From the IMG/VR virus record IMGVR_UViG_3300048834_001178, positions 1-64,000 of that record: 64,000 bases of DNA; one strand, 5' to 3'. This stretch comes from a virus. Below are positions 50,127 through 62,017 of the stretch, one piece after another; the stretch's first letter is position 1; each line of letters starts with the position of its first letter. The position numbers were made by a program, and so were the translations under genes. The notes below the pieces were generated by a model. The model made no database searches, had not been told where the DNA came from, and saw only the letters and a list, made by a program, of their open reading frames with translations.

Positions 50127-52060
50127 TCTCGGCCCTTCGCGATGGCCGTGAGCACACCAGCGGCGTTGCTATGCGGAGACACTTGAAGCACCAGGGTGTC
50201 AATCGCGCGAGTCATCGGAATCATGCCCCATCGCGCGGAAAACCGGTCGGCAACCTCCTGCTGAGTCTCGAACAAATCCTTCGGTCGCCGCAGCCCCTCC
50301 TCAAGCTGTCGCTGCAGCAGACGGTCAAAGTCAAGGCAGACAACAGTCCACCCCTCCAGCCCGCGGCACGATTCGTACTTAACGATTCGAAACTGTTGCA
50401 CATTCTCAGGAAACGTGTCCCTGTTGGCGGCGATCGAGCCGTCCCACACCTGCTCGCCCCATTGCTGAAGGGTTGCTCCGATGCCTGTACTTGTGGAGCC
50501 AGAGCTTCCCGTCACACAGAACAGTGCATCGACCTGCCGATTGCCGGCAGCCTGATGCTCGCCCATGATCCTGCTGTGCACTTGTTGGGTGTACGGTCCC
50601 ACCACCACAATCACGCGGCCACCGAGTACCTCATCGTTTATCGCCATATCCCACTCAAGGTGGGAAGCAGCAACGAACGCCTCAACAAACGCGCAGATAT
50701 TTGCCTTGAGACGTAGCGACTTGCGTAGCGGAACAATCTGCCGGGATTCGGTCGGGGCGAGCAACGTCCAATCACACCGCCCGTCGCGTCGCACGAGCTG
50801 GTCAACTCCATCCGCGACAATGATCCGGTTGGGTCCGAACAGTGCACCCAGAATGTCCCGCTCTTCTGTCGGCCAATCCTGTGCCTCGTCAATGAGCACG
50901 AAGTCCCAGTTGAACAACGACGGATGAGCCTTCCAAGCCTCCTCCTGCTGAAGCGTCTCTCTGGATTCGCCCGCAAATAGCTCTCGAAGTACCAGCTTCT
51001 TCGCTTGAAACTCCTCTGCGGGGAACGGCTCACCCTCTTGGATGGGCGGAGCTTCGCCCCAGGCGGACATCAACTCCCAAAAGAATCTCTCGCTGGTACG
51101 AATGCTGACCGTAGGGTCGTCGAGATTCTCGCGAATTCCCATGAGGTGCATTAGACGGCGCAAGTCCGATGCGAGAGCGCGGTTGTACGTGAGGAACAGG
51201 ACTCGCGCGCCGCGGTCTTCTCTCAGACGGTTGGCGAGCTGCAGAAGTCGCACGGTCTTCCCCGATCCACCTCGCCCGCGGAAGATCAAGAGCTGGCTTC
51301 CCAGCTTCTTCATGTATTCTGGAAGCTCGGGTTCGACGGTGCGCTTGGTAATGCGCTCGATCTTCTGACGGTCTAGAGGCGACGCCTCGATACGTCGTGT
51401 GAAGATGTCAATCGCGTTCTTCACCTCGGTCGCGGCATCATCGCGACCACAGCGAACAAATGAGTTTTGCCAGGGCTTGTGCAGGTCCCGTTTGATGTCC
51501 TCGTGCCGCTGGTTGACGATTGCCCGCAGGAAGTCCTTGGCGGTCACGTCAGCGCCCAGGATATTGCTTTGAACCTTGGGCAATGCTCGAGCTGGGACGT
51601 TCCTCAACCACAGGGCCGAAAGCCAGAAGGGCGACCGAAAGCCCTGGCGCTCGACATACGTCTTGAGAGAGTGCACCTGCTTGAGAGTCTGGTCTGTGGC
51701 ACCGTGCCACTCCACCTGCCCGTTCGCTCGATTGATGTAACGGACAAGTACTTGATTGCCCTCAAACCGGATGGCCTCTGGAGGGTGGCCTTTGACCTCG
51801 ATCGCGATGGCGAAGTTGGACAACCGCGCCGGCCGACTGCGCAGTTCCTCGGCGAGCAGTTCTTCTGGAATGGGGACCACGCCCGTGCAGACCCCGAGGA
51901 CCAGCAAGTCGGTGTCCTGGACCTGGCAGCCGGGCGTAAATGCGCCCACCACAATGCGGACGTCTCCGCGTTCTCCGATCAACTCTTCAAGCGCCGGACG
52001 AAGAGCGAGCGCGGCCTTGTAGTTGTCGCTGGAGGTGTCGCCAAAGATCGAGACGCCCAT
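50057..52060 (-). CDS. NERD-like nuclease fused to SF1 (UvrD/Rep-type) helicase
   Basis: A 667-residue protein. Residues 15-145 resemble a NERD endonuclease: GAFTPGCQVQDTDLLVLG with Asp51, and FAIAIEVKGH with Glu88-x-Lys90. Residues 250-650 are an SF1 helicase: FRGRGGSGKT (259-268), LFLTYNRALASDL, FVLIDEAQDW (DEAQD at 390-394), VPLRKSLRLKANI, ESCRGLEGWTVVCLDFD and MIPMTRAIDTLVLQV. NERD-helicase fusions recur in defence islands. It lies 19 bases after the DUF1998 helicase gene, so it is the last member of that operon. Confidence 0.82.
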   Translation of the reverse strand: MGVSIFGDTSSDNYKAALALRPALEELIGERGDVRIVVGAFTPGCQVQDTDLLVLGVCTGVVPIPEELLAEELRSRPARLSNFAIAIEVKGHPPEAIRFEGNQVLVRYINRANGQVEWHGATDQTLKQVHSLKTYVERQGFRSPFWLSALWLRNVPARALPKVQSNILGADVTAKDFLRAIVNQRHEDIKRDLHKPWQNSFVRCGRDDAATEVKNAIDIFTRRIEASPLDRQKIERITKRTVEPELPEYMKKLGSQLLIFRGRGGSGKTVRLLQLANRLREDRGARVLFLTYNRALASDLRRLMHLMGIRENLDDPTVSIRTSERFFWELMSAWGEAPPIQEGEPFPAEEFQAKKLVLRELFAGESRETLQQEEAWKAHPSLFNWDFVLIDEAQDWPTEERDILGALFGPNRIIVADGVDQLVRRDGRCDWTLLAPTESRQIVPLRKSLRLKANICAFVEAFVAASHLEWDMAINDEVLGGRVIVVVGPYTQQVHSRIMGEHQAAGNRQVDALFCVTGSSGSTSTGIGATLQQWGEQVWDGSIAANRDTFPENVQQFRIVKYESCRGLEGWTVVCLDFDRLLQRQLEEGLRRPKDLFETQQEVADRFSARWGMIPMTRAIDTLVLQVSPHSNAAGVLTAIAKGRDYVEVIGGHGPRYSSTTRDASEI

Positions 52061-52079
52061 GGATGCTCGCCTGTTCCTT

Positions 52080-55000
52080 TCACTGCGCCGCGATGTCTCC
52101 GGGACGCCGGCCGACCCGGTACGGATTTACCGAGCGAACGCCCGGCCCGTACGAAGATCTAGCTGCTTGCAGCACCGGGTGCGACTCGATCCAGAGTGGG
52201 TGCGACTCAATGAGGATCACTCCATCCTTCACAAACCGCCTTCCGCTGCCCTCGTCCGAAGGAGTGAACCCGAAAGCCCGTGCGGGGCCGGCCAACACGT
52301 CACCACCTCCCTCGACCAGGCGCAACCAAGGGTTTTCGAGTCCTTCACGGATGGGCGTCCTCAGATCAACCGTTGTGGCAGCGCCGTCGCGCAAAATGCG
52401 GAGCATGTCGAAGCCCATCCGCCAGTCCAACAGTCCGTGGTACGGAAGATTGCCATACTCCCGAAGGCATCGGGGGCACGATGCACCGCACCCGCCAGCG
52501 TGCTCAGAGGAGACCCACGCCGGCCCGCCGGCCGGAGAGCCCATTGCCATCTCGAACGCGCACTGCAAGAGGGCCTGAAACTGCTGCGGCTCGCCGAGGC
52601 GGGAGCAGTAGCCGGCACCGTTCTCGAGGCAGTCGCACAAAAAGGCCTGCGCGCGGACGGCGCCCGGCTGGCCATATGTCCGGATACCCACGTCGATCTC
52701 ACTCGAGCGAATGTCCAGCAGGATGGCGGCCGCCTTGCGTAACAGGAAGGCGAGGGAGTACCAAGCCGCGCGCCCCTCGGGCCTTCGCGGATCTGCGAGC
52801 ACACCCTCCGGCCAAGCCCCTATGTCGACGAGAAGCACGTCAGTGCGCCGACGGTCGAGCAGGGCCAGCCTGTGGCCGGGGCCGATCTGTTGCCCGAAGT
52901 TGTGGAACCCCGAGTCGTTGCTGGTTGTGTCATCGAACACCGCCCAAGCAGCTCTGCCGTCCTGCTGTACGGGGTTCTGCCAGCGCAGAAGTGTGGAGGG
53001 CTGAAAATCAAAGCCACCCGCGCCACCATTGTCGTTGAGCGTGACAATGCGGTCGCTCACTACGGCCACGTCAGCGTGGGTGCCCGGGATCCTCGTCGTT
53101 TGTGGGACAACACTCAACGAGAGCGACGGCTTGGTCGCTCGGGGAAAGAACTCGAAAAGACCGTCGTAGTCGCGCGGTGAGAAGTTCGAGAAGAAGCCGG
53201 TGGGCTCACGGGCATCAATGAACTGGAACTCCTGCTCACCACAAACGGGGCAGTTCGACTTCGCGGGCGGCGAGCCGGAAGCGGGAGGATCCACTCTTGT
53301 GGGTCCGTAGCCCAAGTGTTGGCAGGCCGCACAGCGACCGATCGTGACGTTTGGCTCGCCGATAGCCGGCACAAAGCCGGGCTTGGCCATTAGCTGATCT
53401 CCGACCGGCACGAGTCGAACAACGCCAGCGGCAGTGTGTACCCGCTTGTCTTTGACGGTTTCGCTTCCGGGTGCAAACTGCCCAATCGCGATGTCCAGTG
53501 CCCGATCGACAGTTCCGTGCTCCGGTGGCCACGGCATCGCGCGAGTGGGCAGTTGGGTATGTAGCAGCCGAATCCTGGTTGGAAATCCGAACATGGGTAG
53601 CACGCCTGCGTGCGCCAACCGCTCACTCAAGGCTTCCTGAGTCAAGGTCGGATCCGCGACAAACCCGTCAATGGCAGGCGGCAATTGGCTTTGAACCCAG
53701 CTGACTTCGGAATCAAGGAATGAAGACAACTCGGTCGGCAGGGTGAGCCGCATCCTCGCAGCAAGCACCTCGGCAGCCGACCGCAGTGCGGCTCCGTGTC
53801 CAGCCATCCAGGCGATGAGGTCTGCTCTCTCGCCGGTCCAGTCCGCCGCGTCACCAAACTCACCGTGAACACTCTCGCCAGCGACAGGAGGTTGGCCGGC
53901 GCGCGCTGCCCGGAAAGCCTGTCGAAGGCACTCTTCCGTCAGAACGCGACGGAAAATGGCGCGATTGGTGGGATCGATGAAGGGAGGCGGCGGCCTGTCG
54001 CCCGTTATCTTCTCCGCGTGCTCAAAGTAGTATGCGTCGTGCGAGCGGCCTCGGCAGAGCGTAACCGCGAGCGAGACTCCAGCACCACGCCTGCCTGCTC
54101 TGCCCACACGCTGCTGGTAGTTGAACCGCTCAGGCGGCATGTTTGCGAGCATGACCGACAAGAGTGCGCCGATGTCAACTCCCGCCTCCATCGTGGTGGT
54201 CACGCTAAGTAGGTCGATTCCGTCAACCTGAGGCAGTTCACCCGGAACAAACACGTCCTGAAACCGGCGTTGGCGGTCGGGCTTGTCTTCCTGGTCTGTT
54301 TGGCCACTGAGCTCCTCAGCGTGGAGTCGAAATGCTTGGCGACGGTCGTCCGCAAGATATGCGAAATAGTCGCTGGCTGATGGACCGTTGCGAGCTGGCT
54401 CCGCCTGCAGCCGGCCTCCGCACTCCACACAGCGACCATTCCCGCGAGCGAAATAGCCAGACCTGCATTGGCTGCACCGGTTGACGATACCGTCCGTCGG
54501 CGGCGTCAGATCAAGCATCAGCTTTTCCGGGTCGAGACCGGGCTTCTTCTCTGTTGGAAGCGCATCGCCGGGGACTAGCACCTGCGATTGCAGCAGAAGA
54601 GCCTCGACGGCAGCGCATTGCGCAGCGTCATTCATGTACGCGGTGGCCCAGGACTTTGGTCCGCTGGGCAGCCCGGGTGCGGCGTTGCCCTGCTCAAAGT
54701 ACGCAGCGCCAACGTAGTTGCGGCGGAGAGCGAGACGCCGGATCACCGATTCGGCACAACCCAGATGCTCGGCACTCTGCCCTGCGATCGACGCGATAGT
54801 CACACGGCCGAGCCCCAACCCCTCAAACGTGCGGGCGCGGTGGGGAAAGAGCACGTACATGATCTCGGCCATGAGACCCCGTCGCATTCTCGTCAGATGC
54901 GCATCGAACAGGCCACTATTCTGGCCCCAACGCTCCCTTGCACGCGGGCCCGACCAATCGAAACACTCGGGCCACGAATAGTCCCGTCTGGACTGTGCGT

Positions 55001-57872
55001 CGCGCCATGACAGAACGTCGCTGCCGCAACCGCCGGGACAGATTCCCATTGCCAACAGACGCTGCCACAGGATCTCGCAGAGCATGTTGATCGGGAACCG
55101 AGTCGGATAATTGCGCAACAGAACGCCACCTTCAGTGCCTGGATCTGAGGCGTCACCGTCGAGCCAATCCCTTAGCTGGTTTGCCGCAACCTGGAACCGT
55201 TCGCGAAACAGGTCTCGAAACGGACGGTCAGCATCCGATCGCGGCAGATCCAGGGCAGTTGCAAAGGCTGGATTCGCTGCCTTTACAAGTGATCGCCGAG
55301 GCTCTTCCTCGCGACACTCAAACCGGACGAAGGACTCGAGTACGGTCCGGAGCTGCCGCGTGCCGCGCACGAGTTCCCCTCGCACAACATCGCGGAAGTG
55401 GTCTTGCTCGATGCCCGCCGAGAGTTTCGCTGCATCGCCGCGGCTGTCAGAGAACACAACCAGCTTCCGAGCACTCTTGCTGGCGATCTGAGCTGGCAGT
55501 TCACGGAGCAATGCCCCTGCAATCACCTGCGCTGCCTTGCTGAAGCCCGTTCGATGGTTGCGTAGCGGACTCTTCAGCCCGTGCTGGCGTTTGCGGAAGT
55601 CCGCATCGCAACGAGGACACTTGTGCGGGAGGGCTTGTGCCGCGAGAGCGACCTGTCCGCCCCGGGTCGCCTGCCAGAGCCAGGCATTGGCCCCACGGGT
55701 GCCGGCTGTGTGGTGCACGTAGCCGCTCCGTTGATCGAAATTCACCTGTCGCCAACTGCACGCAACACCCTGATTTGTCCAGCCGGTATCGAGCGGGGTC
55801 TGATCGCTTGGCCACAGCAACCAATATCGGGCGTGAGTTTGCTGCTGTGCCGCACGGTCAGGAAGTCCTTCCAAGTCGGGTTCGTCCGCAGTAAGGAAGT
55901 CCCGGTCGGCACCATTGACTTGCGTCTTGCGTCGGTGGCCGCCGAGGAGCACATCACCGCACACTTCACAGACAACGACCTCCAACACGCGGCTCCCGCA
56001 GTCCGGACAGGCCAGTGACGGCGCACCGAGCAGCTTTCCGACCCGGGGACGCTCGGGTCCCCGGAACTCTTGAGGTACGCCTGGGCACGCCGCATTGGTA
56101 CACGCCCAAAGGTTGCTGAGGTTGTCGAAGAAGATGTGACCACGGACCGGCTGCAATGATCGACCGGGGTTGGAGGGATCTTCCGCGACCGCAAGCGCAA
56201 GCAGTAGTCCACGAAGCGATCGACTTGGCTCATCGCGATCGGCTCCATCTCGACGGAGCCGCTGCGCGTCTGTGCCAAAGATCCTGTCGTCCACGCGGAG
56301 CACGTCGGTGGCGCGAACATTTGAAAGCGTGCCGGGAGTCTCGAAGTGTTCGTCGCAGGCCGCACGGAGTGCTTCGTGGGCGCCGATGCTACAGAGCGAG
56401 CGACCTAGACGGAGCTTGGCACTTCCAGGTTCCGGTGATGCGCCGGTTAACTCCACCGCGAGCTGCTCTGCGGCGCGAGTGAGTTCATCGGATTGAACCT
56501 CAGGCGGCTCAAGGGTCGCCAATGGATCCGCCTGTACCCGGTCAGCAAAAGTGGCGAGAGCTTCTGCGGCATGACGCACTCTCGATAGTCCTTCGCGCCG
56601 CGGCGAAGTTTGATCAGCAGATATTGGAGCGGCGAATCGATCCGGATCGCGACCGAAGAAGTGCTCCAGGAATCTGTGGGACTCATCTTCCGTTCCAAGG
56701 CTTGCCGAGGTGGCCACGATCCGAAGCTGGTCCGGCCGCCGCGTAAGCCCGAGCCGCTCAAGGAGCAGACGAATCACATACGCCACTTCTGTTCCCGCCG
56801 AACCGCGATATGCATGAAGCTCGTCCACTACGAGAAAGAACGTATGGTCTGGCGATCGCTCAATCCACATCCGCGTCGCATCCCACATATCGTTCTCTGC
56901 TGATCGCATGAGAGCAATATTCAGCATCGAGTAGTTTGTGATAAGCACGTCCGGCGGCGTCGCCTGCATGTCCCAGCGAGACCAAAGCTCCGCTCCTGCG
57001 GCGTCCTGCATGAAGTACCTTAGCTCGGGATCGAGCTTGCGCGCCTCTCCACGCCGAGCGCGATCGTCATCCTGGGATAGCAGCTGGTCGAGTTGATCGC
57101 TCGCGGCAGCCATGCTTCGCAGCCGCGGCCTGAGCTTGTCAGAGAGTTTTCTGGCCTGACTTGCATCGCCGACGCGGTCGGGGCGTGGACCAGCAACTGG
57201 TGTGAGGCCGGTGTAGCGACCGAATGTCACCCGGTTGCCGCCCCGCGCCGTGTCGAGCCAGCGTCGAGTAGTCGGTGCTTCGAGACACTGGCGGAGCCGA
57301 CGCAACTGGTCTTCGACCAGAGCATTTAGTGGATAGAGGATCATCCCACGGACTGCATGTTGGTCGGCAGCAGCCCGTCCCGTCCGTCCCCACTGTTGCT
57401 CCCAGACACCGGCTGAATCAAACCATCGCCGCGGCGCTGCCTCAGGAGTGCTCGCCCGCCACTGGCGGCTCTCCGCGGCGATGGTCGCCAGCAGTGGCAG
57501 AAGGAAGCACTCCGTCTTGCCCGAGCCCGTGCCGGTCGTGACGACGATGTCCTTGCGCTGGAGGATTACGGCTTCGAGCGATTGCCACTGGTGACGATAA
57601 AGCGTCCGACCCTCCCCAAAGATCGGGCTGGCCAAACCCGCAAGGTCCTGCATGCCCGCACCCAAACGTGCACTTGCCTGGGCAAGCGTAAGGCCCGACG
57701 ACTCGTAGACCGGCGTCGGTTCCAGCAGCAGCGGCCGCGATACTGATAGGCGTCCCTGGAGCAAGCGTGCTCGCTCAGCAGCAAGCAGTGGGCTTGAAAG
57801 TGGGAAGGCGGACTGAAGATAGAGTTCATAGACGCGCTTGAGGCGAAGCGCCGAGCCAACGGCGTCGATCAT
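52080..57872 (-). CDS. very large DUF1998 SF2 helicase, DruE-like
   Basis: A 1930-residue helicase starting in an ATGA overlap ([20 protein letters not shown]); the longer frame upstream is shadow. [10 protein letters not shown] (91-100) and [18 protein letters not shown] (Walker A 113-120) precede [20 protein letters not shown] and [20 protein letters not shown] (DELH 350-353). Cys clusters follow near 591-640 and near 1130 ([22 protein letters not shown]). Motifs [17 protein letters not shown] and [13 protein letters not shown], lie near 1220-1270. The DUF1998 end has [20 protein letters not shown] near 1795. This size and layout match DruE of Druantia more closely than DISARM DrmA/DrmB or the shorter MrfA helicases. 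Confidence 0.82.
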   Translation of the reverse strand: MIDAVGSALRLKRVYELYLQSAFPLSSPLLAAERARLLQGRLSVSRPLLLEPTPVYESSGLTLAQASARLGAGMQDLAGLASPIFGEGRTLYRHQWQSLEAVILQRKDIVVTTGTGSGKTECFLLPLLATIAAESRQWRASTPEAAPRRWFDSAGVWEQQWGRTGRAAADQHAVRGMILYPLNALVEDQLRRLRQCLEAPTTRRWLDTARGGNRVTFGRYTGLTPVAGPRPDRVGDASQARKLSDKLRPRLRSMAAASDQLDQLLSQDDDRARRGEARKLDPELRYFMQDAAGAELWSRWDMQATPPDVLITNYSMLNIALMRSAENDMWDATRMWIERSPDHTFFLVVDELHAYRGSAGTEVAYVIRLLLERLGLTRRPDQLRIVATSASLGTEDESHRFLEHFFGRDPDRFAAPISADQTSPRREGLSRVRHAAEALATFADRVQADPLATLEPPEVQSDELTRAAEQLAVELTGASPEPGSAKLRLGRSLCSIGAHEALRAACDEHFETPGTLSNVRATDVLRVDDRIFGTDAQRLRRDGADRDEPSRSLRGLLLALAVAEDPSNPGRSLQPVRGHIFFDNLSNLWACTNAACPGVPQEFRGPERPRVGKLLGAPSLACPDCGSRVLEVVVCEVCGDVLLGGHRRKTQVNGADRDFLTADEPDLEGLPDRAAQQQTHARYWLLWPSDQTPLDTGWTNQGVACSWRQVNFDQRSGYVHHTAGTRGANAWLWQATRGGQVALAAQALPHKCPRCDADFRKRQHGLKSPLRNHRTGFSKAAQVIAGALLRELPAQIASKSARKLVVFSDSRGDAAKLSAGIEQDHFRDVVRGELVRGTRQLRTVLESFVRFECREEEPRRSLVKAANPAFATALDLPRSDADRPFRDLFRERFQVAANQLRDWLDGDASDPGTEGGVLLRNYPTRFPINMLCEILWQRLLAMGICPGGCGSDVLSWRDAQSRRDYSWPECFDWSGPRARERWGQNSGLFDAHLTRMRRGLMAEIMYVLFPHRARTFEGLGLGRVTIASIAGQSAEHLGCAESVIRRLALRRNYVGAAYFEQGNAAPGLPSGPKSWATAYMNDAAQCAAVEALLLQSQVLVPGDALPTEKKPGLDPEKLMLDLTPPTDGIVNRCSQCRSGYFARGNGRCVECGGRLQAEPARNGPSASDYFAYLADDRRQAFRLHAEELSGQTDQEDKPDRQRRFQDVFVPGELPQVDGIDLLSVTTTMEAGVDIGALLSVMLANMPPERFNYQQRVGRAGRRGAGVSLAVTLCRGRSHDAYYFEHAEKITGDRPPPPFIDPTNRAIFRRVLTEECLRQAFRAARAGQPPVAGESVHGEFGDAADWTGERADLIAWMAGHGAALRSAAEVLAARMRLTLPTELSSFLDSEVSWVQSQLPPAIDGFVADPTLTQEALSERLAHAGVLPMFGFPTRIRLLHTQLPTRAMPWPPEHGTVDRALDIAIGQFAPGSETVKDKRVHTAAGVVRLVPVGDQLMAKPGFVPAIGEPNVTIGRCAACQHLGYGPTRVDPPASGSPPAKSNCPVCGEQEFQFIDAREPTGFFSNFSPRDYDGLFEFFPRATKPSLSLSVVPQTTRIPGTHADVAVVSDRIVTLNDNGGAGGFDFQPSTLLRWQNPVQQDGRAAWAVFDDTTSNDSGFHNFGQQIGPGHRLALLDRRRTDVLLVDIGAWPEGVLADPRRPEGRAAWYSLAFLLRKAAAILLDIRSSEIDVGIRTYGQPGAVRAQAFLCDCLENGAGYCSRLGEPQQFQALLQCAFEMAMGSPAGGPAWVSSEHAGGCGASCPRCLREYGNLPYHGLLDWRMGFDMLRILRDGAATTVDLRTPIREGLENPWLRLVEGGGDVLAGPARAFGFTPSDEGSGRRFVKDGVILIESHPLWIESHPVLQAARSSYGPGVRSVNPYRVGRRPGDIAAQ

Positions 57873-59230
57873 GACGAGGCCCCCTCTGCAGAGATGTTCT
57901 CGAGTGCGACTTCCAGTTTGGGGGCCAACGAGCGTGCGATGTCGCTCGCAGCAGCGAACAACCTGCCCTTGCCCGGAACCCAGGATGGGAGCTTGCCGGT
58001 CGCGAGCACCAACGGACGCTCGTAAACCCTTGGCCACGGCTGGTCGACCGGAATGATGAAATCGCTGTCGCAACAAAAAGCTCGGAGGCCAGACGATCGC
58101 TGTGCCAAGTAGCTCATGCCATACCAGTCACAACGCGTCCAAGCACCGGCCCCGTCGCAGTAGGCCCGAACGACGGTGGTGTAGCCATGACGGAAGGTCA
58201 GGCGGTAAAGCCCTTCGCCCACCGTCAGTTTGCCGTTGGACATTTCTGGCCGGACAGTCGCTGCTTGACCTTCAACGGCCAATCTCTCGACGGCCTCAGT
58301 CGCGGCAAGATCCGGGTGGTAGCTGTTGCGCACGTTTGCGTACCACAGGTCCCAGGTGGGGAAATGGGCAGCGAGTTGCCTGCATGCATCCCCAATCAGT
58401 GGAATCTGCACGGCACCGATCGTCACTGACCGAGTCGCCAACTGCTCAGTGCTCGGTGAGAGCGTCACAATCGTTGGGCCGCCGCGTTGTGGCAGGCGTT
58501 CCATGGGCAATACTGCAGCGAGCTGCTCGAGCAGACGGTTGCAGCGTTGGCCACACAAGAACCAACCACCGCGAACGTCGCCGACGATCACAGGGGGAGT
58601 CACCGCCCACCGGTTGCCGTCCGCCGATACCTCGATGTGCCCGAGGAGTTGAAGGCGTCCAAGCACATCTCCAGTCTTCGTTGAAGCGTCCAGTCCAAGC
58701 GAGCGGCAGGCATCAGCGAACTGGGTCCAGGTGCCTGACACCTGAACCGAGAGCCATGCCAAGAGGCGATCGAACCTGATCGTGACTGCTTGGTTTTCCA
58801 CCGCTTCGGTCGCCCGAGCCTCTGCATCTCTGGCAGACTCAACGTCCGCGGGATCGGGTGGCGGCGCTCGCTCGATGTGCAGAATTGGATCCCCGCTGAC
58901 GAGCGATTCCTGCGTCCAGTTCACGGCCTGCGCTTCAGGTAAGACCGAGCGGGATACGTCTCCGGGCGAGATGAGCCGAAACCCGAGTCGCTCGACGAAC
59001 GGCTCTGCATCAAATGGGGGTTCCGGCACGGTCGCTCCCCCGTGCGGACGTGGATCCGCAAAGCCGATCGCGCAGTAGACGCCATTGCCAGTCCTAACCC
59101 GTCCCCAGGATTTCTCCAGACGTATTGAGTCAATCTCCTGCAGACATCCGAGGCGGCGCGCAGTCTCTCGAATTCGGGATGGCAGGTCACCACGTTTGGT
59201 CAGTTGCCCCACGAGGTACCAGGTACTCAT
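57869..59230 (-). CDS. unknown protein coupled to the DruE-like helicase
   Basis: A 453-residue protein overlapping both neighbours by ATGA. I recognise no family. Visible: [44 protein letters not shown], a helical centre ([23 protein letters not shown], followed by [21 protein letters not shown], a winged-helix-like pair), [22 protein letters not shown] and a beta-rich C-terminal third ([43 protein letters not shown]). Type II Druantia has two accessory genes beside DruE; by position this could be one, but I cannot confirm similarity. Confidence 0.75.
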   Translation of the reverse strand: MSTWYLVGQLTKRGDLPSRIRETARRLGCLQEIDSIRLEKSWGRVRTGNGVYCAIGFADPRPHGGATVPEPPFDAEPFVERLGFRLISPGDVSRSVLPEAQAVNWTQESLVSGDPILHIERAPPPDPADVESARDAEARATEAVENQAVTIRFDRLLAWLSVQVSGTWTQFADACRSLGLDASTKTGDVLGRLQLLGHIEVSADGNRWAVTPPVIVGDVRGGWFLCGQRCNRLLEQLAAVLPMERLPQRGGPTIVTLSPSTEQLATRSVTIGAVQIPLIGDACRQLAAHFPTWDLWYANVRNSYHPDLAATEAVERLAVEGQAATVRPEMSNGKLTVGEGLYRLTFRHGYTTVVRAYCDGAGAWTRCDWYGMSYLAQRSSGLRAFCCDSDFIIPVDQPWPRVYERPLVLATGKLPSWVPGKGRLFAAASDIARSLAPKLEVALENISAEGASS

Positions 59231-61056
59231 TGGCCGACCTCCGCTTCAGTGCATGCGGGGGCCGCCTCGCATCTGGGGCCACACAGTCTGAGTGCCTCCG
59301 CTCCGCCGGCAATGGATGTCCAGAGTCCGGGGGACGGTGCTTCGATCGCAAGATCCTTCCATGCGCGCACTACGAGGCGACGCTGACAAAGCTCTCGCTC
59401 GTCGCCAGGCTCTCCGGAGAGCCCTTGGAGCACATAGAGTCCGGGACGCAGCTCCGTAGGCAGGCGGAACAAATGACCTCGCCTACCCTGCAGCTCTCGA
59501 GTGTCTTGGGAAGCAGAACTGTCCAGCGGCGCAATTCGAAGAATGAGCGGGTCGGCTTCCGTGACGATCGAAATATCGGGTAGACAACCTTCCATGAACG
59601 CGCCCCTCTCGTCAGGGGCACGTAGACCCAACTCGAATCGGATGGTGTCGCTGGCTTCAGGGGAGAGCCGGAGGTAGAGCTCTGGGTCCACGCCGGCCGG
59701 GGCTTCTGAGGGCCATGGGCTAAGGAGTATGCGGCAACGCCTGTATTCTCGCCAACCAGGCATCGCTTCCGCAATTCCTTGCCAGTCGAAGAATCCAAGA
59801 TCCTTCAATCGCTGCAGCGACGCAATGACCGCGTCGGACCGTTGGCTATCCAGTCGGACCACGACCATCACACGTTCATCCGGGTCAGGCTTGCGATCGC
59901 TCACGAGGAGCTGGTCGGTTGGTGCGGTGGGATCTGGTGCCAAGACCCAGAACTGACGGTCCGGCAAGTCGAGGCTCACAACTCCTGGATAGTTCTCCAC
60001 TACGTAGCTTGCCGGCGCGAGACTTGGAAGCGGCTCGCCGATCGGTTGAAACCACTGCGGATCCTCGGAAGCCAACAAATCCCACGAGCGATCATGGATC
60101 ACTACTCTGCCGCCAGAGTAGTCCCTTCCGCGCCTCGGACGCGCAGGCCGCAGGCGGTACTCGACGGTGCCGTCGAGCGCGGCCTCTCGAACAAGTCCTG
60201 CGGCGACAGTTGGTCGAACTGAGCGCGTATCGATACCGGTAGCAATGGCGGATGCGTCTGAGCCGGTCACCGCCAGCGTGTAGACCTCGAAGCACTCCGC
60301 AAGGAACGCCTCCCGGAACGCTGCTGGGAATCGATGGCCTCCAACTCGGTCCCGGCCGAGCACGCGATCGGTGATCCCCTGCCAAAGGTGCGGAGCTCTC
60401 TTCACCCGCTGCCTAAGCCAGAAGTCAAACGCATCCTGATCGAGAAACGCGGACAACTGCCTAGCTTCGAGCGCGGGTCCCAGCACATGCTCAATCAAGT
60501 ACACTTTCTCTGATCTGCTAAGCGTTGCCTGACTGATGGGGTACATTCGGAACTTCTCGCGTGGACCCTGTCCACGGCGCGCGGTGGGCGCATACCCCTG
60601 GGTCAACAACCAAGAATTCCACACTTTCCAGAGCGGTTCTTCACACTTCTCGCCCGGGGGCATCTTCAGGTCCTGACGATTCTGCGCCGGCTGCGGTCTC
60701 AGCGGCCATAACAGCTTCGAGAGCGAGAGGTAGAACCTGTCATCGCCGGCTGCCCCTCGTTCGCCCGCTGCAAGCACCAGGAAGGCGAGGAACCCGACGC
60801 CTAGCGGCCGACCAGACACGTCTACGCCTTCGATGGTGCGGACACTGATTCTGCCGTCCACAACGCACCGGTCTCGTACCGCAGCGACGAACTGATCCCG
60901 CGCCGATGGACCATCGCAGAGGCCACAGGAGACCGCGATCTCAGACAGACGCTCGGCGTCGATGGCGAGAAAGACCGGCTCATCGATCATGCAGCCATCG
61001 ATCACCGCGGAGATGATCGCGTCGTTCCATCTGAGGTATTCGTCAGGAGTAGTCAA
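59227..61056 (-). CDS. unknown protein heading the DruE-like operon
   Basis: A 609-residue protein. A TTG start (TTPDEYLRWNDAIISAVIDG) behind ggaagga is preferred; the in-frame ATG 98 codons upstream adds low-complexity residues. No family recognised. It has an N-terminal helical part, MPPGEKCEEPLWKVWNSWLLTQGYAPTARRGQGPREKFRMYPISQATL (in pieces), SEKVYLIEHVLGPALE and DQDAFDFWLRQRVK. The C-terminal third is beta-rich (YLRLSPEASDTIRFELGLRAPDE, LRPGLYVLQGLSG), perhaps Ig-like. The phrase 'WnsWLltqGy...r.Gqgp.ekFrMYPisqatLs' suggests a conserved, specific family. Confidence 0.72.
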   Translation of the reverse strand: MTTPDEYLRWNDAIISAVIDGCMIDEPVFLAIDAERLSEIAVSCGLCDGPSARDQFVAAVRDRCVVDGRISVRTIEGVDVSGRPLGVGFLAFLVLAAGERGAAGDDRFYLSLSKLLWPLRPQPAQNRQDLKMPPGEKCEEPLWKVWNSWLLTQGYAPTARRGQGPREKFRMYPISQATLSRSEKVYLIEHVLGPALEARQLSAFLDQDAFDFWLRQRVKRAPHLWQGITDRVLGRDRVGGHRFPAAFREAFLAECFEVYTLAVTGSDASAIATGIDTRSVRPTVAAGLVREAALDGTVEYRLRPARPRRGRDYSGGRVVIHDRSWDLLASEDPQWFQPIGEPLPSLAPASYVVENYPGVVSLDLPDRQFWVLAPDPTAPTDQLLVSDRKPDPDERVMVVVRLDSQRSDAVIASLQRLKDLGFFDWQGIAEAMPGWREYRRCRILLSPWPSEAPAGVDPELYLRLSPEASDTIRFELGLRAPDERGAFMEGCLPDISIVTEADPLILRIAPLDSSASQDTRELQGRRGHLFRLPTELRPGLYVLQGLSGEPGDERELCQRRLVVRAWKDLAIEAPSPGLWTSIAGGAEALRLCGPRCEAAPACTEAEVGQ

Positions 61057-61789
61057 AGTCCTAGTCCTTCCAGACGAACCCGGGTCTGCCGTGGTGCACA
61101 AAGGAAGTGGCCATCGGCGATGTGGGAGTTTATGGCCTGTTGGGGGGGAGGTGACGCACAGACGATTTCCATTCGCACATCCGAACATCTCCCTTCCGCG
61201 ACTCCCACGTAATCGTCGCCCACTCTTGTGCCGCGTCTCGTACTGTGGACAAAGCGGGGGGACCGGCATTGTGCACTCAACATGGCGGTCGACTCCCTCA
61301 CTTCGCAAAATGGCGCTTCGGGCGGTCGCGAGCACAGCCTCTTCACGCACAGCTTTCGTGAGAGTCTGCAGGGGAAGCTCGAGGGACTTCTGACACGCCC
61401 AACCGTCGCGAAGAGCCGCAGCGTGCGGTGCTCGTGGTCACGCTGTTTAACCCCGTGCGACAGAAGCCCGTACACGACGAGGTTGTGAGAGCGATGCGGA
61501 CGTCTCGGTGGTCCACCTTTGATCTTCAGGTCAGTCCGCGGATTCAGGCTCGGGCACGCGGTTAGTGGTCGATCTTGACGCCCGTGGCCAAGCAGAGCCA
61601 AATCTGGCTCGAGAATGCGGTTGCCGAACTGATCATCCATCACCAGGCCAGATTTCGATGGCTCCGTTTACCCGGAGATCCTCCGGACCGCTTCCCAAAG
61701 CCGCCTCGGACTCTCTCTGGGCAGTCGGAGGCACTAACGACTCCCGAAAGCATGCCGAGTTCGAGACACCCATCCGATCGGAGTTTGCA

Positions 61790-61824
61790 GGGCCCTGCCT
61801 TTCCGGCGGGGCCCTCTTTGTTGT
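61790..61824 (+). terminator. strong intrinsic terminator
   Basis: GGGCCCTGCC tttcc GGCGGGGCCC forms a 10-bp stem with one T.G pair, followed by tctttgttgt. It points along the plus strand although no plus-strand gene ends nearby, so it may be the remnant of a deleted gene or shield the downstream nuclease gene from upstream transcription. Confidence 0.75.
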
Positions 61825-62017
61825 CTGGATCGGCTCGGAACGGCGTGCCCAAGCCGGAGGCGTTGCTCAGACCGAAGTGGCGGTTTCTCGGGGAATTGGG
61901 GGGCGTTCGGGCGTCCCAAGAATTGGCCGACGCAGCGGGATCGATTCTCGGTTCGTGGCGATTGCCGAACCCGTCGGTCGAGACCGCCGACCGTTGGTCT
62001 CGCACCGTCCGCCCGGA

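Noticed and set aside
52080-61056. DISARM or Dpd (7-deazaguanine) system
   Set aside because: No PLD protein, SNF2 gene or DISARM-type methylase in the operon, and no TGT-like DpdA; the helicase is far larger than DrmA or DrmB.
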